Shown here: piece after piece, positions 38,381 through 50,496 of the stretch
How the letters are laid out: each line of letters begins with the position of its first letter
How positions within the stretch are numbered: the stretch's first letter is position 1
Source: Ashinkailepas kermadecensis
Lineage: Eukaryota; Arthropoda; Thecostraca; Neolepadidae
DNA: 64,000 bases
Assembly (NCBI GenBank): GCA_034440615.1
Contig: JAOTOM010003821.1
Coordinates: 62,001 to 126,000 of the forward strand
Direction: 5' to 3'
Program-made: the position numbers and the translations under genes
Notes under the pieces: generated by a model
Database searches by the model: none
Seen by the model: the letters and a program-made list of their open reading frames with translations, nothing else
What the model was told of the DNA's origin: nothing

Positions 38381-38904
38381 GGTCTGATGGCGCTCGGAAT
38401 ACACACTCCAGTGGGAGCCTGGGCGACCTCTAGCAGTGTGACGGCGGGAGGCGGACGCCCCGTGGTGCGCCTGTTATTACCGATCAGCCGGGTCGACCGG
38501 TCGTCTTTGTCTTCGGCCGGAATTCCAGTTATGCCATTGATTGTAGTTTTGCTGGGGTAATAACGGGGTGGCCAGCCGATCCTACCGGCTTTCCCGGCCG
38601 ACGCGGTGCCCGACTGTGACAGATATCGAGGAGGGGCGGAGGGGTGCCACTGTTGACACAGATGGCCACTGTGAACATAGGCAGGCCGACTGGTGACACA
38701 GCTAGCGGGACATCGACAGAGAGACTGCGAACATGCTCAGACAGGGTATAGTTACACCCGGATAACATTATTCAGAACTGTGAAGCAGCCGCCGAGGAGA
38801 AGCCTTCATAAATTGTTGAATAGTCTCCATCAGGTAATGATCATATTACGACGCGGGAAAAATACGGTAAAGCAAAGTTAGGCGTAGAGCGGGCGTGTCG
38901 TCGC
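38381..38904. other. Unassigned, no gene seen
   Basis: No homology recognised. Confidence 0.5.
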
Positions 38905-39890
38905 ATAGCCTGGTGCTGCAGCTTTCTCGTATCGTCACACAGCCTGGTGCGGCAGCTTTGTCGTGTTGTCACACAGCCTGGTGCGGCAGCTTTGTCGTGT
39001 TGTCACACAGCCTGGTGCGGCAGCTTTGTCGTGTTGTCACGCAGCCTGGTGCGACAGCTTTGTCGTGTCGTCACACAGCTTTATGTGGCAGCTTTGTCGT
39101 GTTGTCACACAGCCTGGTGCGGCAGCTTTGTCGTGTCGTCACACAGCCTGGTGCGGCAGCTTTGTCGTGTTGTCACACAGCCTGGTGCGGCAGCTTTGTC
39201 GTGTTGTCACACAGCCTGGTGCGGCAGCTTTGTCGTGTCGTCACACAGCCTGGTGCGGCAGCTTTGTCGTGTCGTCACACAGCCTGATGCGGCAGCTTTG
39301 TCGTGTTGTCACACAGCCTGGTGCGGCAGCTTTGTCGTGTTGTCACACAGCCTGGTGCGGCAGCTTTGTCGTGTTGTCACACAGCCTGGTTCGGAAGCTT
39401 TGTCGTGTTGTCACACAGCCTGGTGCGGCAGCTTTGTCGTGTCGTCACACAGCCTGGTGCGGCAGCTTTGTCGTGTCGTCACACAGCCTGGTGCGGCAGC
39501 TTTGTCGTGTTGTCACACAGCCTGGTGCGGCAGCTTTGTCGTGTTGTCACACAGCCTGGTGCGGCAGCTTTGTCGTGTTGTCACACAGCCTGGTGCGGCA
39601 GCTTTGTCGTGTCGTCACACAGCTTTATGTGGCAGCTTTGTCGTGTTGTCACACAGCCTGGTGCGGCAGCTTTGTCGTGTCGTCACACAGCCTGGTGCGG
39701 CAGCTTTGTCGTGTTGTCACACAGCCTGGTGCGGCAGCTTTGTCGTGTTGTCACACAGTCTGGTGCGGCAGCTTTGTCGTGTTGTCACACAGCCTGGTGC
39801 GGCAGCTTTGTCGTGTTGTCACACAGCCTGGTGCGGCAGCTTTGTCGTGTCGTCACACAGCTTTATGTGGCAACTTTGCTGTGTTTTCCC
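38905..39890. repeat. 34-bp minisatellite, ~29 copies
   Basis: Unit GGCAGCTTTGTCGTGTTGTC then ACACAGCCTGGTGC. Stop-free in all three + frames, hence open frames of 338-364 codons. A marked variant (CAGCTTTATGTGG) occurs at 39076, 39620 and 39858. Confidence 0.95.
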
Positions 39891-40224
39891 TGATGCCAAA
39901 AAAGCACGAAGTAGCATCGAAAGGGACCATGCTGAGAATTCTGGAGAAGAAAATAACGGTTAAGAGTGGTGTGGACACTTGCTGCTACTGTACATGCAGA
40001 AATATTGTAAAAGATATTGACGGCTGGATTCGGTATCGGGTCAGGGCCCAGGGTTAGGGCCCAGGCGTCGCCGGTTCGGACCGTCCTCCGGAGAGGTGAC
40101 GCTCGGCGTCGCCGGATCGAACCATCCTCCGGAGAGGTGACCCCCGGCCCCACAGAGCCGCTTCGTCCTCAGGAGTGGCGACGACGGGCGTCGTCGGATC
40201 GGGTGATTGGTGAAGGCAGGCCTG

Positions 40225-40705
40225 TCACCGCTGCCGGTGGCCGCCATGTCACATGTACCGGCGGCAGCCATGTCACCACTACACGTGACAGCCATGTCAC
40301 ATGTACCGGCGGCAGCCATGTCACCACTACACGTGACAGCCATGTTACATGTACCGGCGGCAGCTTGGTCACCACTACCGGCGGCAGCTTTTCACACATG
40401 TACCGACGGCAGCCATGTCACTGTACCCGGCAGCCTTCACCACTACACGTGACAGCCATGTTACATGTACCGGCGGCAGCCATGTCACACACGTGCAGCC
40501 ATGTCCATGTACCACCACTACACGTGACAGCCATGTTACATGTACCGGCGGCAGCTTGGTCACCACTACCGGCGGCAGCCTTTTCACCGCTGCCGGCGGC
40601 AGCCATGTTACATGTACCGACGGCAGCCATGTCACGTGTACCGGCGGCAGCCATGTCACCACTACACGTGACAGCCATGTCACCACTTCACGTGACAGCC
40701 AGGTA
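40225..40705. repeat. ~48-bp minisatellite rich in ACATGT and CACGTG
   Basis: Repeats of GCAGCCATGTCACCACTACA then CGTGACAGCCATGTTACATG and TACCGGCG, with partial units. The 40055-40200 stretch just upstream holds a separate duplicated CGTCGCCGGATCGAACC-type block. Confidence 0.9.
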
Positions 40706-41278
40706 ACATGTACACATGGCAGCTGGCTGACGCTGCCGTTGCCGCTGCCCGATGGCCGGGTGAGAGCTGAGGGTGATCTGAGGGTGAGCTGAGGCAGTGA
40801 GGCTATCGCTGTCGACCGCTATCGGCTCTTGCTTGAATTGTGTCATAGGTCTTTGCTCAATTGTTTGCTGTTCATTTGGTTTATGGTGTCACTTCAAGCA
40901 ACTCATGCCTCTACCCTTTAACGCTAACACTGTTAAAGGTTCTTATTGTGGAGCTTCCCTTCTTACCCATATCCGATTGACGTGTCATTTCGCTGCTTTT
41001 CTTCGTGTAATGCAGTGGTCTAGTATGCATGTGGTCTGGGGATTATGCTGACCAGTTCCGGTTTGGTTTTTGTTTCCTGCCTTGTTTTTCCATAACATAG
41101 CACAATTCTTACTGTATGTGCATTTGATGACGTGAGAAAATCACGCTGCTGTATCCTTGTGCACTCGAGAAACACACCCAAGTTGGGTTGGTGCCGCCAC
41201 TGGACCAGCATTTTACACTTCCGTGTATATTGTAAAACTTCCCGTCCGGCCGCGGTGTGGGAGCCGCGCGCCGAAGGC
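40706..41278. other. Unassigned, no gene seen
   Basis: No homology recognised. Confidence 0.5.
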
Positions 41279-41445
41279 CAGGCTACCGCCGCGATGGGGT
41301 CAGGCTACCGCCGCGATGGGGTCAGGCTACCGCCGCGGTGGGGTCAGGCTACCGCCGGCCCAGTCTCCGGCCAAGTAGACCGGTGGTCGGCGGGGTCCGG
41401 CCGCCGGCCCAGACTCCGGCCAAGTAGACCGGTGGTCGACAGTTG
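41279..41445. repeat. 22-bp repeat (~4 copies) then ~64-bp duplication
   Basis: CAGGCTACCGCCGCGATGGG plus GT repeated four times, followed by two copies of CCCAGWCTCCGGCCAAGTAG with ACCGGTGGTCG. Confidence 0.9.
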
Positions 41446-41505
41446 GTCTGTCGGCGAGCGACCAGCGGCCGGCCAATCTGCGCCTGCACGCACACCTGCA
41501 GGTGG

Positions 41506-41598
41506 TGTGGCGAGGGGAAGCGGGAGGGGCGCCCGTCCCGCTTCCCCTCGCCACACCTGCAGGTGGTGTGGCGAGGGGAAGCGGGAGGGGCGCCCGTC
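41506..41598. repeat. Perfect 20-bp hairpin plus third direct copy
   Basis: TGTGGCGAGGGGAAGCGGGA at 41506-41525 is inverted at 41536-41555 across a 10-bp loop, and appears again in the forward sense at 41567-41586, still followed by GGGGCGCCCGTC. Confidence 0.9.
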
Positions 41599-42218
41599 GT
41601 CACATTTTTATGAGAACACACAGCAAGCTGTCATCCCTTTCCACTCATTGTACCTCACAGCTCTAAATGCATTCTTTCTGGCTATCATGTACTAAGACCA
41701 CGCACAATTTTTAAGCATTCAAATAGACCCACGACTTACCATTCGGACACATAACTTAAATATTCAAAAGGTGCATAAAAAGTTAACATTTGACGATAAC
41801 CTTCCGAAAAAAATTGGGAATCCGACAGACATACAGTTATGACCATATACAAATGTATTACTCGGCCAATTATGGAACAGGTATGTCTACGTTTCGAAAA
41901 CGATGCTCTGACAAACCTTGAAAATCTCGACAAAATTACAAACCAATGCCTCAGAAGTGCCACAGGGGCATGAATGCCATCGCCAACAAAGGCACTCCAC
42001 ATTCACCATCACATACTACCATTATGCGCACAGACGCACTGAAGTACTTCTCAGGTATCACTACATAGCATACCTCATTAGAAACCACCCCTGTACACAA
42101 ACACTTAAACTACGCACCCGACGCAAGTACCAACCTATGTACGTACCACAACTCAACACAACCATAGGATGCCTCATACATGCACATGCCAACGGCATAT
42201 ACATAACACCGACAATAT

Positions 42219-42248
42219 GTCGGTGATATGCATACGCATATCACCGAC
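42219..42248. repeat. Perfect 13-bp hairpin inside the LINE fragment
   Basis: GTCGGTGATATGC (42219-42231), loop ATAC, GCATATCACCGAC (42236-42248). Lies where LINE coding similarity fades. Confidence 0.85.
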
Positions 42249-42391
42249 AGCACACCTTCTCATAGATCACCCAAAGTACAACTATACAGACGCATACATT
42301 CACCAACTCTTCAGCAATTCCCATCAATTTCGCTATACAAATTGCAACAAAATCACTAACGGCTCCAAGACACACACACACATACACATAC

Positions 42392-42478
42392 ACACCACCA
42401 CCACCACCACCACCACCACCACCACCACGACCACCACCACCACCACCACCACCACCACCACCACCACCACCACCACCA
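42392..42478. repeat. (CAC)n microsatellite within the LINE RNase H region
   Basis: About 29 CAC triplets with one CGA interruption, keeping the LINE frame open through poly-Thr. Confidence 0.96.
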
Positions 42479-42479
42479 C

Positions 42480-42663
42480 ACAGACGGACACCGCGGCGGT
42501 ATCGCACCCTGGTACAGCACCGCCCCGAGTCATCTTACGTGGCCGTCTGCCACACACACACATCACAGCAGACGGACACAGCGGCGGTACCGCACCCTGG
42601 TACAGCACCGCCCCGAGTCATCTTACGTGGCCGTCTGCCACACACACACACACACACACACAC

Positions 42664-42705
<42 letters not shown>

Positions 42706-42716
42706 CACAGCAGACG
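42480..42716. repeat. 88-bp duplication and (CA)n tracts
   Basis: GACGGACACCGCGGCGGTAT at 42483 recurs with two changes at 42571; both copies end CGTGGCCGTCTGCC. (CA)n tracts follow at 42637-42700. Confidence 0.9.
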
Positions 42717-44635
42717 GGCACCTTGTTCGACCTGTTCCATTCGACACTAGTGTGTTTCCCCAGTCCATCAACTATGCTCTGAACCTAAGAGATAAGCATG
42801 GTAATTGCTATGGTTTTCTAATGCCCAGCGTGACCAACGGTTCGGTGTCATGGTCTCGCCTGTGGAGGCACCCCATCGGAGCCGTAGCTTAGTCATCTTC
42901 TTGGGATAAATACAAGCAGACGGGTCTATTTTCACAAAAAGCAAACAGAGATATGACGCGTCTGATAACCAGCGAGCAGTGCGCACAAGCTCGTGACGTC
43001 ACAGGTCGGCCGGTGGTAGCCGGTGGTCGCCGGTGGTCGCCGGTGGTTGCCGGTGGTCCCGGTGGAGAAGCCTGGGTAATATCGTCCGATCCGGCGGGCG
43101 GAATGGCCTTTTTGTCCGGTCCGGTGGCGTATATGCAGCCGTGAGCCTGGCTGTCTTCTCAGGCATACGTCCAGTGAGTCAGCCTTCATATGGAGCTGTT
43201 TTTCCCCGGCGCGGTAGCAGCGTCTGATTCAGTGGCCAGCACCAGGATGGCCTGTGATAGCATCTCGGTGCGGCCCATTCACTTGTTCGTCGGCCACACC
43301 TTGTAGTGACCTCAGCTATGCACAGGTGCGTCGGCCACTGTAGAGCGTGACAGTCGACATCACGTGGTCGGTGTTTGCCACCGCAGCCACAGCAGCCACG
43401 TCTGGACATCCCCAAACACTCGCAACCGCTATATAATGCCAAGGCTAGAAACAAAAAGTAAGACAATGCTCGAAAAACTCCATCATACCCTGTTCAAGTA
43501 TTTATAATCTCCGGCTTGGAATGTGTCAACCGGAGTAGGAAATCCTGGTGGAATACAGGCAAAACGCATCCTGATTACACGAGATGTGAATATTTATCAG
43601 GCTGTTCTGTCGTTAAGTTCTGTTTGGAGTAGCATAACTCAACGACATATTGCTACTTTCGTTCAATCAATTCCTTACAGTGCATCTTGGCCGTTGGGAA
43701 GTCGCAAATCAATTCATACCGTGGAATTCGTCGCTTACGGTACAGCGCACGGTTGTGCTATGCAAGCAAAGGAGATAGTCCATTGTTAAAACCGCATCCA
43801 ACTTGAGATGCATGATTATCAAAGCCCATAACATCCACATCTTACAAAAATCGTGAGGGACCCATGGTCTGGTTTCCTAAGGCACGAATTGGTTGGATTA
43901 TGAAAAGCTTGGTCTGTGCTTAGCAGTTGGTTACGAGCACGTACTATTAGTCATAACATTGAGGACAATGGGAAGAAAGTCATTGTTCAGGCGGGTGAAT
44001 TTCGACAGTATGCACAAACTCCTATCGTGATTATTTAACGAGCAGCACAAAATATTCTACACTAAAAACACTCTGCAGCACGCATGGCTACTTTGAACAT
44101 ACAACTAGCACGAGGAACATCTATCCTTGTTGATCTTTCCTTCTCTTCCTTGTTTGCTCCACTCGTCTCGTCTCACCCAACAAGCCCGACGCGACTGATC
44201 TCACTCAGAGTTTAGGCAGCCTGTGCCTGTGAGTTTAGGTCGGATTGCCTGTGCCGCGCAGCGTGGGAGCGGCGAGAACACTTCATGAATGGATCGTACT
44301 GCGTCCGAATGAATGGTGTGAAAGTATGCGGGCAATTACCCACAATTCGGCTAAGGCGGCGCCTCAGTAGTGCCTTATCTCCGACCCATCTCGACATGCG
44401 GGGGGAAACAGCGCGCTTGGGCGACACAAATCAGCGAAACAGGGCCACACATTGTTTTCGGAGGAGGAAAGGGAAGCTGGCGACTCAGAATCGAAATTGG
44501 GGCTTCTGGCTATAGTTTCAGCCAGGCGCGTCCTCAGAGTTCGAAGTGGGCCCAACCTTCTAGGCCCGACCAGGCTCATACATGAGGCCCGAGCCATATC
44601 CAGATCCGTCTATTTTGCTTTCAATGTAACTCGTA
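42717..44635. other. Unassigned, with a 10-bp repeat near 43010
   Basis: GCCGGTGGTC units (about five) at 43010-43064. No gene recognised in the rest. Confidence 0.5.
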
Positions 44636-44639
44636 CCCG

Positions 44640-45665
44640 GCCCGGTCACGAAATGCAATGTATTTATAGCAAGTTTAGGATACCACGGTAACCCGACTAC
44701 TGGTCACAAAATGTGATGTATTTATAGCAAGTTTTGGATATCACGGTAACCCGACTACTGGTCACAAAATGTGATGTATTTATAGCAAGTTTTGGATATC
44801 ACGGTAACCCGACTACTGGTCACAAAATGTGATGTATTTATAGCAAGTTTTGGATATCACGGTAACCCGACTACTGGTCACAAAATGTGATGTATTTATA
44901 GCAAGTTTTGGATATCACGGTAACCCGACTACTGGTCACAAAATGTGATGTATTTATAGCAAGTTGTGGATATCACGGTAACCCGACTACTGGTCACAAA
45001 ATGTGATGTATTTATAGCAAGTTTTGGATATCACGGTAACCCGACTACTGGTCACAAAATGTGATGTATTTATAGCAAGTTGTGGATATCACGGTAACCC
45101 GACTACTGGTCACAAAATGTGATGTATTTATAGCAAGTTTTGGATATCACGGTAACCCGACTACTGGTCACAAAATGTGATGTATTTATAGCAAGTTGTG
45201 GATATCACGGTAACCCGACTACTGGTCACAAAATGTGATGTATTTAGAGCAAGTTTTGGATATCACGGTAACCCGATTACTGGTCACAAAATGTGATGTA
45301 TTTATAGCAAGTTTTGGTATCACGGTAACCCGAGAACCGGTCACGAAATGAAATACATTTATAGCAAGTTTAGGATATCATGATAACCCGACCCGGTTAC
45401 GAAGTATAATATATGCATAGCGAGCTTAGGATATCACGGTAACCCGATAACCAATCACGAAATGTAATGAATTTATAGCAAGCTAAGGACATCACGGTAA
45501 CCCGATAACCGGTCACGAAATGCAATGTATCTATGTTAAGCTTAGGATATCACGGTAACCCGATAACCGGTCACGAACTGTGATGTATTTATAGCAAGCT
45601 TAGAATATAACGCCAACCCGATGACCGGTCACGAAAAGTAATGTATTTATAGCAAGCTTAGGATA
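44640..45665. repeat. 58-bp minisatellite, ~17 copies
   Basis: CTGGTCACAAAATGTGATGT then ATTTATAGCAAGTTTTGGAT and ATCACGGTAACCCGACTA. Central units are nearly identical; the last 350 bp are degenerate with ACCGGTCACGAAATG forms. Confidence 0.95.
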
Positions 45666-48040
45666 CCACGGCATATTTTGTATTTATACCAGAAAAGTGA
45701 CGGTTCTACCATATGTGACAGGTGGATAGGTTTGGTAGATCCTACTACCTATCTCTTGTTAATAACATCGGAGCAGTTATTACACCCTGTAAAACTGTTG
45801 CAGCTTACCTGACTGAAAATTGAGTTGTATCTAACTGAGCTTAACCCAACCAAACCTACTAACCACTACAATGCTGGGAACATTTTGCACACATTCACGG
45901 ATTCTATATCAGCAAGATTACATTCGAAACAATACTGATGTCATAATTTAAAATGAGATCTTTCTTGAGACAAACGTATATTTCGGCTTATCAAGATTAT
46001 ATATGATGTGATCATATGGCTCTTATTCGGCGGCCAGCTGACAAGGTATGCTTTTCGATGCAAGCTTCTCTGATTTATTCGCCTAGAGAGGTATGACTGC
46101 TAGTTTGTTGTCTATTACTTTTGTCTGCCCTCTTATTTTTATCTTCGTCTTGCAATTTTTCCATACTTTTAGTGCTACTTTAAGGTTTGCTTTTCTTTTC
46201 TTCTCGTCTTTGCTCTGTCTCCATGTTTTCGAAGGCCACCAGTGATGTGTCCCATTAAATATGCACGTGGTGTACGTACATACCCTGCATATACATTTGT
46301 GCATACAGGTCCTTATCAGTGTTTGTGTGTATGTACGTGTATGTAGGTATATATATGTGCTGTATGCCTGACGGTGTGTGTGTGTGTGTGTATGTGTGTG
46401 CATCTGTGTAGGGATGTAATAATACTGTCAGTTTGCTTTGCATGACTAGTTTTCCATTGAACATGGGCTGGGGCGGAGTACGTGACAGGGGACCCTAGGG
46501 GTGCTCTAGTGCTCCTTTTATCTCTAGGGTGTCTTGGGCGCTGTACTACCATTCGCCTGGATGTGACAGAGGATTTATAACCTTATTTATCGATCTTCCT
46601 CCCATTCTTCTCTGGCATTCTTTCTCGACCTTATTTTGGTTATATAGCACGGAGTGCTGCGCCAATTTTATTCCGGCAATATTTTAGTCTCTTTGTTTTT
46701 GGTACCCGTTTTCATCTAGCAACACAGTTGGTTATCTGTGCCGCAGGGACAGGCCAAGGCGCAGTCTTGATCAATGATTATGAAGTGGTGGAGTTTAAAT
46801 ACAATTTTAAAAAATCGTTCAGGTGTCGTCCAAGCAAACATCACAACTTACGTAAGTGCAGTACTCCGCCCATCATAACCTTCCAAGAAATTGTGAGCTG
46901 ATCAACTACATTAACTGATCTCAAATGTATATGTCCATGACCTAGCCGATGTTATTTACCTTTACTCTGCCAGTGGCACGTTTTATAGCTTTGTTTATCT
47001 TGAGGACTAGGAGGGATTCTCTGAAGTTAGATAGTCAAGCCCGTGGTTGAAAAATCGCTTTCCCAAAGGCGCATAGGCTTGTGGAGTTTGTGATCCTTTG
47101 GATGTCAATACACAGGTACAATAGTTTTTAGGTCGAAAAGTTCCTATCTCGATCGCCTCAGATCACATTATCTTAAATATGACTACTTGGTGTTCGACAT
47201 GCGTGTGCAGTTGAAGTCTCCAGCCTTCGCTCCAGCTGGCACTTCCAAACTATACATCCTGGAGACACGAAGTAAAACCCAGCGCATAGCTTTCCACTAG
47301 ACCTCACGATTGACATGAAGTATGAAACAATTAGTTCATTGATTGATCCGTAGGTCAGGTCAAAGGTCAAATTTTGGCCCAAAAGTGAATTTTCAGTCTA
47401 AGTTTCGATTTGTGAAACATGTCGTAATATGTCAGGGCAAATGGATACACAAATGCTCCTGTCCCCGCAAATGCTAACCGTCACCCACCAAGCACAGTTC
47501 ACCAACTTTCCTCTCAGGCGGTTCGCCAGCCCTTCCTTCATTTCGGCCCGTGTTGCAAAATTGTGGAGCAGAAACAGCTAGTTGAGTACACGAGCCGGAT
47601 CGATTGGTGTTCAGTCTTATACTGTCGGTCAGCCAGTGATGCTCCAGGGCAAGAAACAAGTAGAAACGTTCCAAAACATCACGAAACATCCAGAAACGTC
47701 CCGAAATGCAAAGAAGCGTTCCAAAACGTCCCGAAATGCGCGGACAGCGGAGACTTGGGCAACCGGTGAATCAGATATGGCTGAGACAAAACCACCAACG
47801 GAGCACCGGCGGGTGGCAATAAGTCAATTGTAAAGCTGCCCACATTTCATCTGATTTCACACCGTGCAGTTAACAGGACGCGTCAGATAAAACGAGCCTA
47901 GCCAACGATGCTATGCAATGCGTCGCAAAAACTTGTAAATAATATCTTTGGAGTCTCCGGGTCTCACCAAACGTGAATGTGGACTTGGCCATAGACGTGT
48001 CCTAAAAAGCACGCTTCGTCGAATAAAATTATCCGATGCT
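45666..48040. other. Unassigned, no gene seen
   Basis: AT-rich, pyrimidine-rich at 46110-46230, with a small (TG)n/(TGTA)n patch at 46320-46400 and a TCAGGTCAAAGGTCA word at 47353-47367. No gene recognised. Confidence 0.5.
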
Positions 48041-48044
48041 GCTC

Positions 48045-48300
48045 GGCACAGTATGGTACTGACGTGGGCTTGATGCTGCTCGGTACAGTATGGTACTGAC
48101 GTGGGCTTGATGCTATTCGGCACAGTATGGTACTGACGTGGGCTTGATGCTGCTCGGTACAGTATGGTACTGATGTGGGCTTGATGCTGCTCGGTACAGT
48201 ATGGTACTGAAGTGGGCTTGAGACTGCTCGGCACAGTATGGTACAGATGTGGATTTGAGACTGATCGGTGCAATATGGTACTGACGTGGGTTTGAGGCTG
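48045..48300. repeat. 37-bp minisatellite, ~7 copies
   Basis: GATGCTGCTCGGCACAGTAT then GGTACTGACGTGGGCTT. Confidence 0.94.
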
Positions 48301-49029
48301 GCTGCTCGGCGGCTTCATCATGAAGAAGTCGTGTTTCGGTCGAAAGGTTGTGGATTGAGTCCGGCCTTTTGCAACTTCTCGCCCGCGAGTGAAATTTCAG
48401 TGTGAAATGCACAGATTAATATGAACTACACACTACACAAACTAATATGAACAGGCAGTGGATACGTCACGAGGCCAACAAAAAAAACCAACTAGGCCAA
48501 TATTTAGCCAATAATTCGGTATAAAAAAGACGGGTGCCGGAGCCACTGATTCATTAATCATATTTTATACTAAATATAGTTTATTTTGTGGTTTTGGAAT
48601 GATGTAAATTGCCTATTTGGAAATTGAAAAGGCAAGTAGATCGACTTACCTGGTGTCTGTGATCTGACTAGACTGGTGTGCTAAGTGGATGCCCATTACA
48701 CGTGTCTCGGTCTTCATTGACCCACGATTCCTTGTGACCAGCTCATAATCCTTTCGTCTGATCGCATCTGTTCAGAAGCGGTGCCACAGAACGACATTAC
48801 TGAGGTAGCTCTCTGTCTACAACCTGCAACATGCCGGACGAATAAAACTGTCGTAACCCTGGCCCCATGGAGACTCGAACTGCTCAGCAATACGGAGCCC
48901 CATGGAGACTCTAACTGCCCAGCAATGCTGACATATTTTCCCCTTCATATTCCATCAAATCTGTTGCTGTCTCAACCGCCGCACTACATGCGACTCGGAA
49001 CCCCTGGGAAGACCTTCGCTGCACCAATG
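48301..49029. other. Unassigned, no gene seen
   Basis: A CCCATGGAGACTC word is duplicated at 48864 and 48899. No gene recognised. Confidence 0.5.
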
Positions 49030-49170
49030 CAATGTATGGCTACGGCCATCCGGAGGTGTGCCATTTCGGTGTCAGGCAATGTATGTCTACGGCCATCCGG
49101 AGGTGTGCCATTTCGGTGTCAAGGCAATGTATGGCTACGGCCATCCGGAGGTGTGCCATTTCGGTGTCAA
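49030..49170. repeat. ~48-bp repeat, 3 copies
   Basis: GCAATGTATGGCTACGGCCA then TCCGGAGGTGTGCCATTTCG and GTGTCAAG, three times. Confidence 0.93.
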
Positions 49171-49632
49171 GGTGAGCGGCCCGACAGAGCCCGTCAGTTT
49201 ATCATACAGAAGGGGCTGTCCCGGTGCCGGCCGCGGCCAGCTTCCGGTGAAAGTCCGTACAGTGACTAGCGATGGTATCGCGGTGGGCAGACACTCTGGT
49301 ACGTGAAGACATTCAGACGGACCATGGTGTGGAGAGGTTTCCAGACCAGCCATTGGTCTAAACATTAATCCGATAAAGTGCGTAATAGGTGTGTAACGGC
49401 TTCTGTGACTGGCACAAAGGCGGCTACAGGCTGACGGCTTGGGAGAGAAAACAGACCATTTCTTGGTGAATAATGGAGTTGTTCCTTGACATTGCTTTTG
49501 GATCACTTTGTGGGTGAGGGAGTATGACAGCTTAATCCCCTTTGGATCTACCAGTGCAGTGTTATATGAAGCAAATTCACCAAGGCCAAATGCATGAGTA
49601 AAATATGACAGCAATATGCACGAACAATTGTA
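49171..49632. other. Unassigned, no gene seen
   Basis: No homology recognised. Confidence 0.5.
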
Positions 49633-50122
<490 letters not shown>

Positions 50123-50274
50123 TAGATATATGTATGCATGTATACCGCCGCACTCCTGCAATCGATCGGCGGCCGTTCGGGAGCTACTGGGACTGTGGAT
50201 CTGACGACTACGACTGTGGAGCGGATTATCTGACTACTAGGACTGTGGAGCGGAGCATCTGACAGCTACATTGA

Positions 50275-50496
50275 ACATTGACAGGGAGGTGAGGGTATGA
50301 CAATCAACGGGTGAGGTGAGGGTGTGACAATTGACGGGGACGTGAGGGTATGGACATTGACGGGGATGTGAGGGTATGACAATTGACGGGAGGTGAGGGT
50401 ATGAACATTGACGGGGAGGTGAGGGTGTGACAATTGACGGGAGGTAAGGGTATGGACATTGACGGGGAGGTGAGGATATGACAATCAACGGGGAGG
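50275..50496. repeat. 25-27 bp minisatellite, left of the LINE (~9 copies)
   Basis: ATTGACGGGGAGGTGAGGGT then ATGACA, with TGGAC/GAAC variants. Confidence 0.92.

Larger units (their letters stand above)
41745..42720 (+). pseudogene. I-group LINE fragment: RT C-terminus into RNase H, microsatellite-expanded
   Basis: Several + frames match, in the right order, the region after the RT core of RNase H-bearing LINEs. First KKLTFDDN (from about 41774), then WESD...MTIYKCITRPIME, then LENLDKITNQCLRSATGA (ending about 41970), then ALHIH and LLRYHYIAYLIRNHP. From 42300 comes NKITNGSKT (42342-42374), which resembles the first RNase H strand, TDGSK, with its catalytic Asp replaced by Asn. Stops and frameshifts interrupt it. 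Right after the TNGSK motif the sequence becomes (CAC)n at about 42392-42478. It then resumes with AAVSHPGTAPPRVILRGRLP, plausible as the next RNase H strands, duplicated once with an 88-bp period. LINE identity is firm up to 42374; the RNase H reading beyond the CAC tract is inference. Confidence 0.75.

Noticed and set aside
42739..42892. Frame reading PFDTSVFPQSINYALNLRD as a gene fragment
   Set aside because: Less repetitive than its surroundings but no family recognised, and the opposite strand is open as well.
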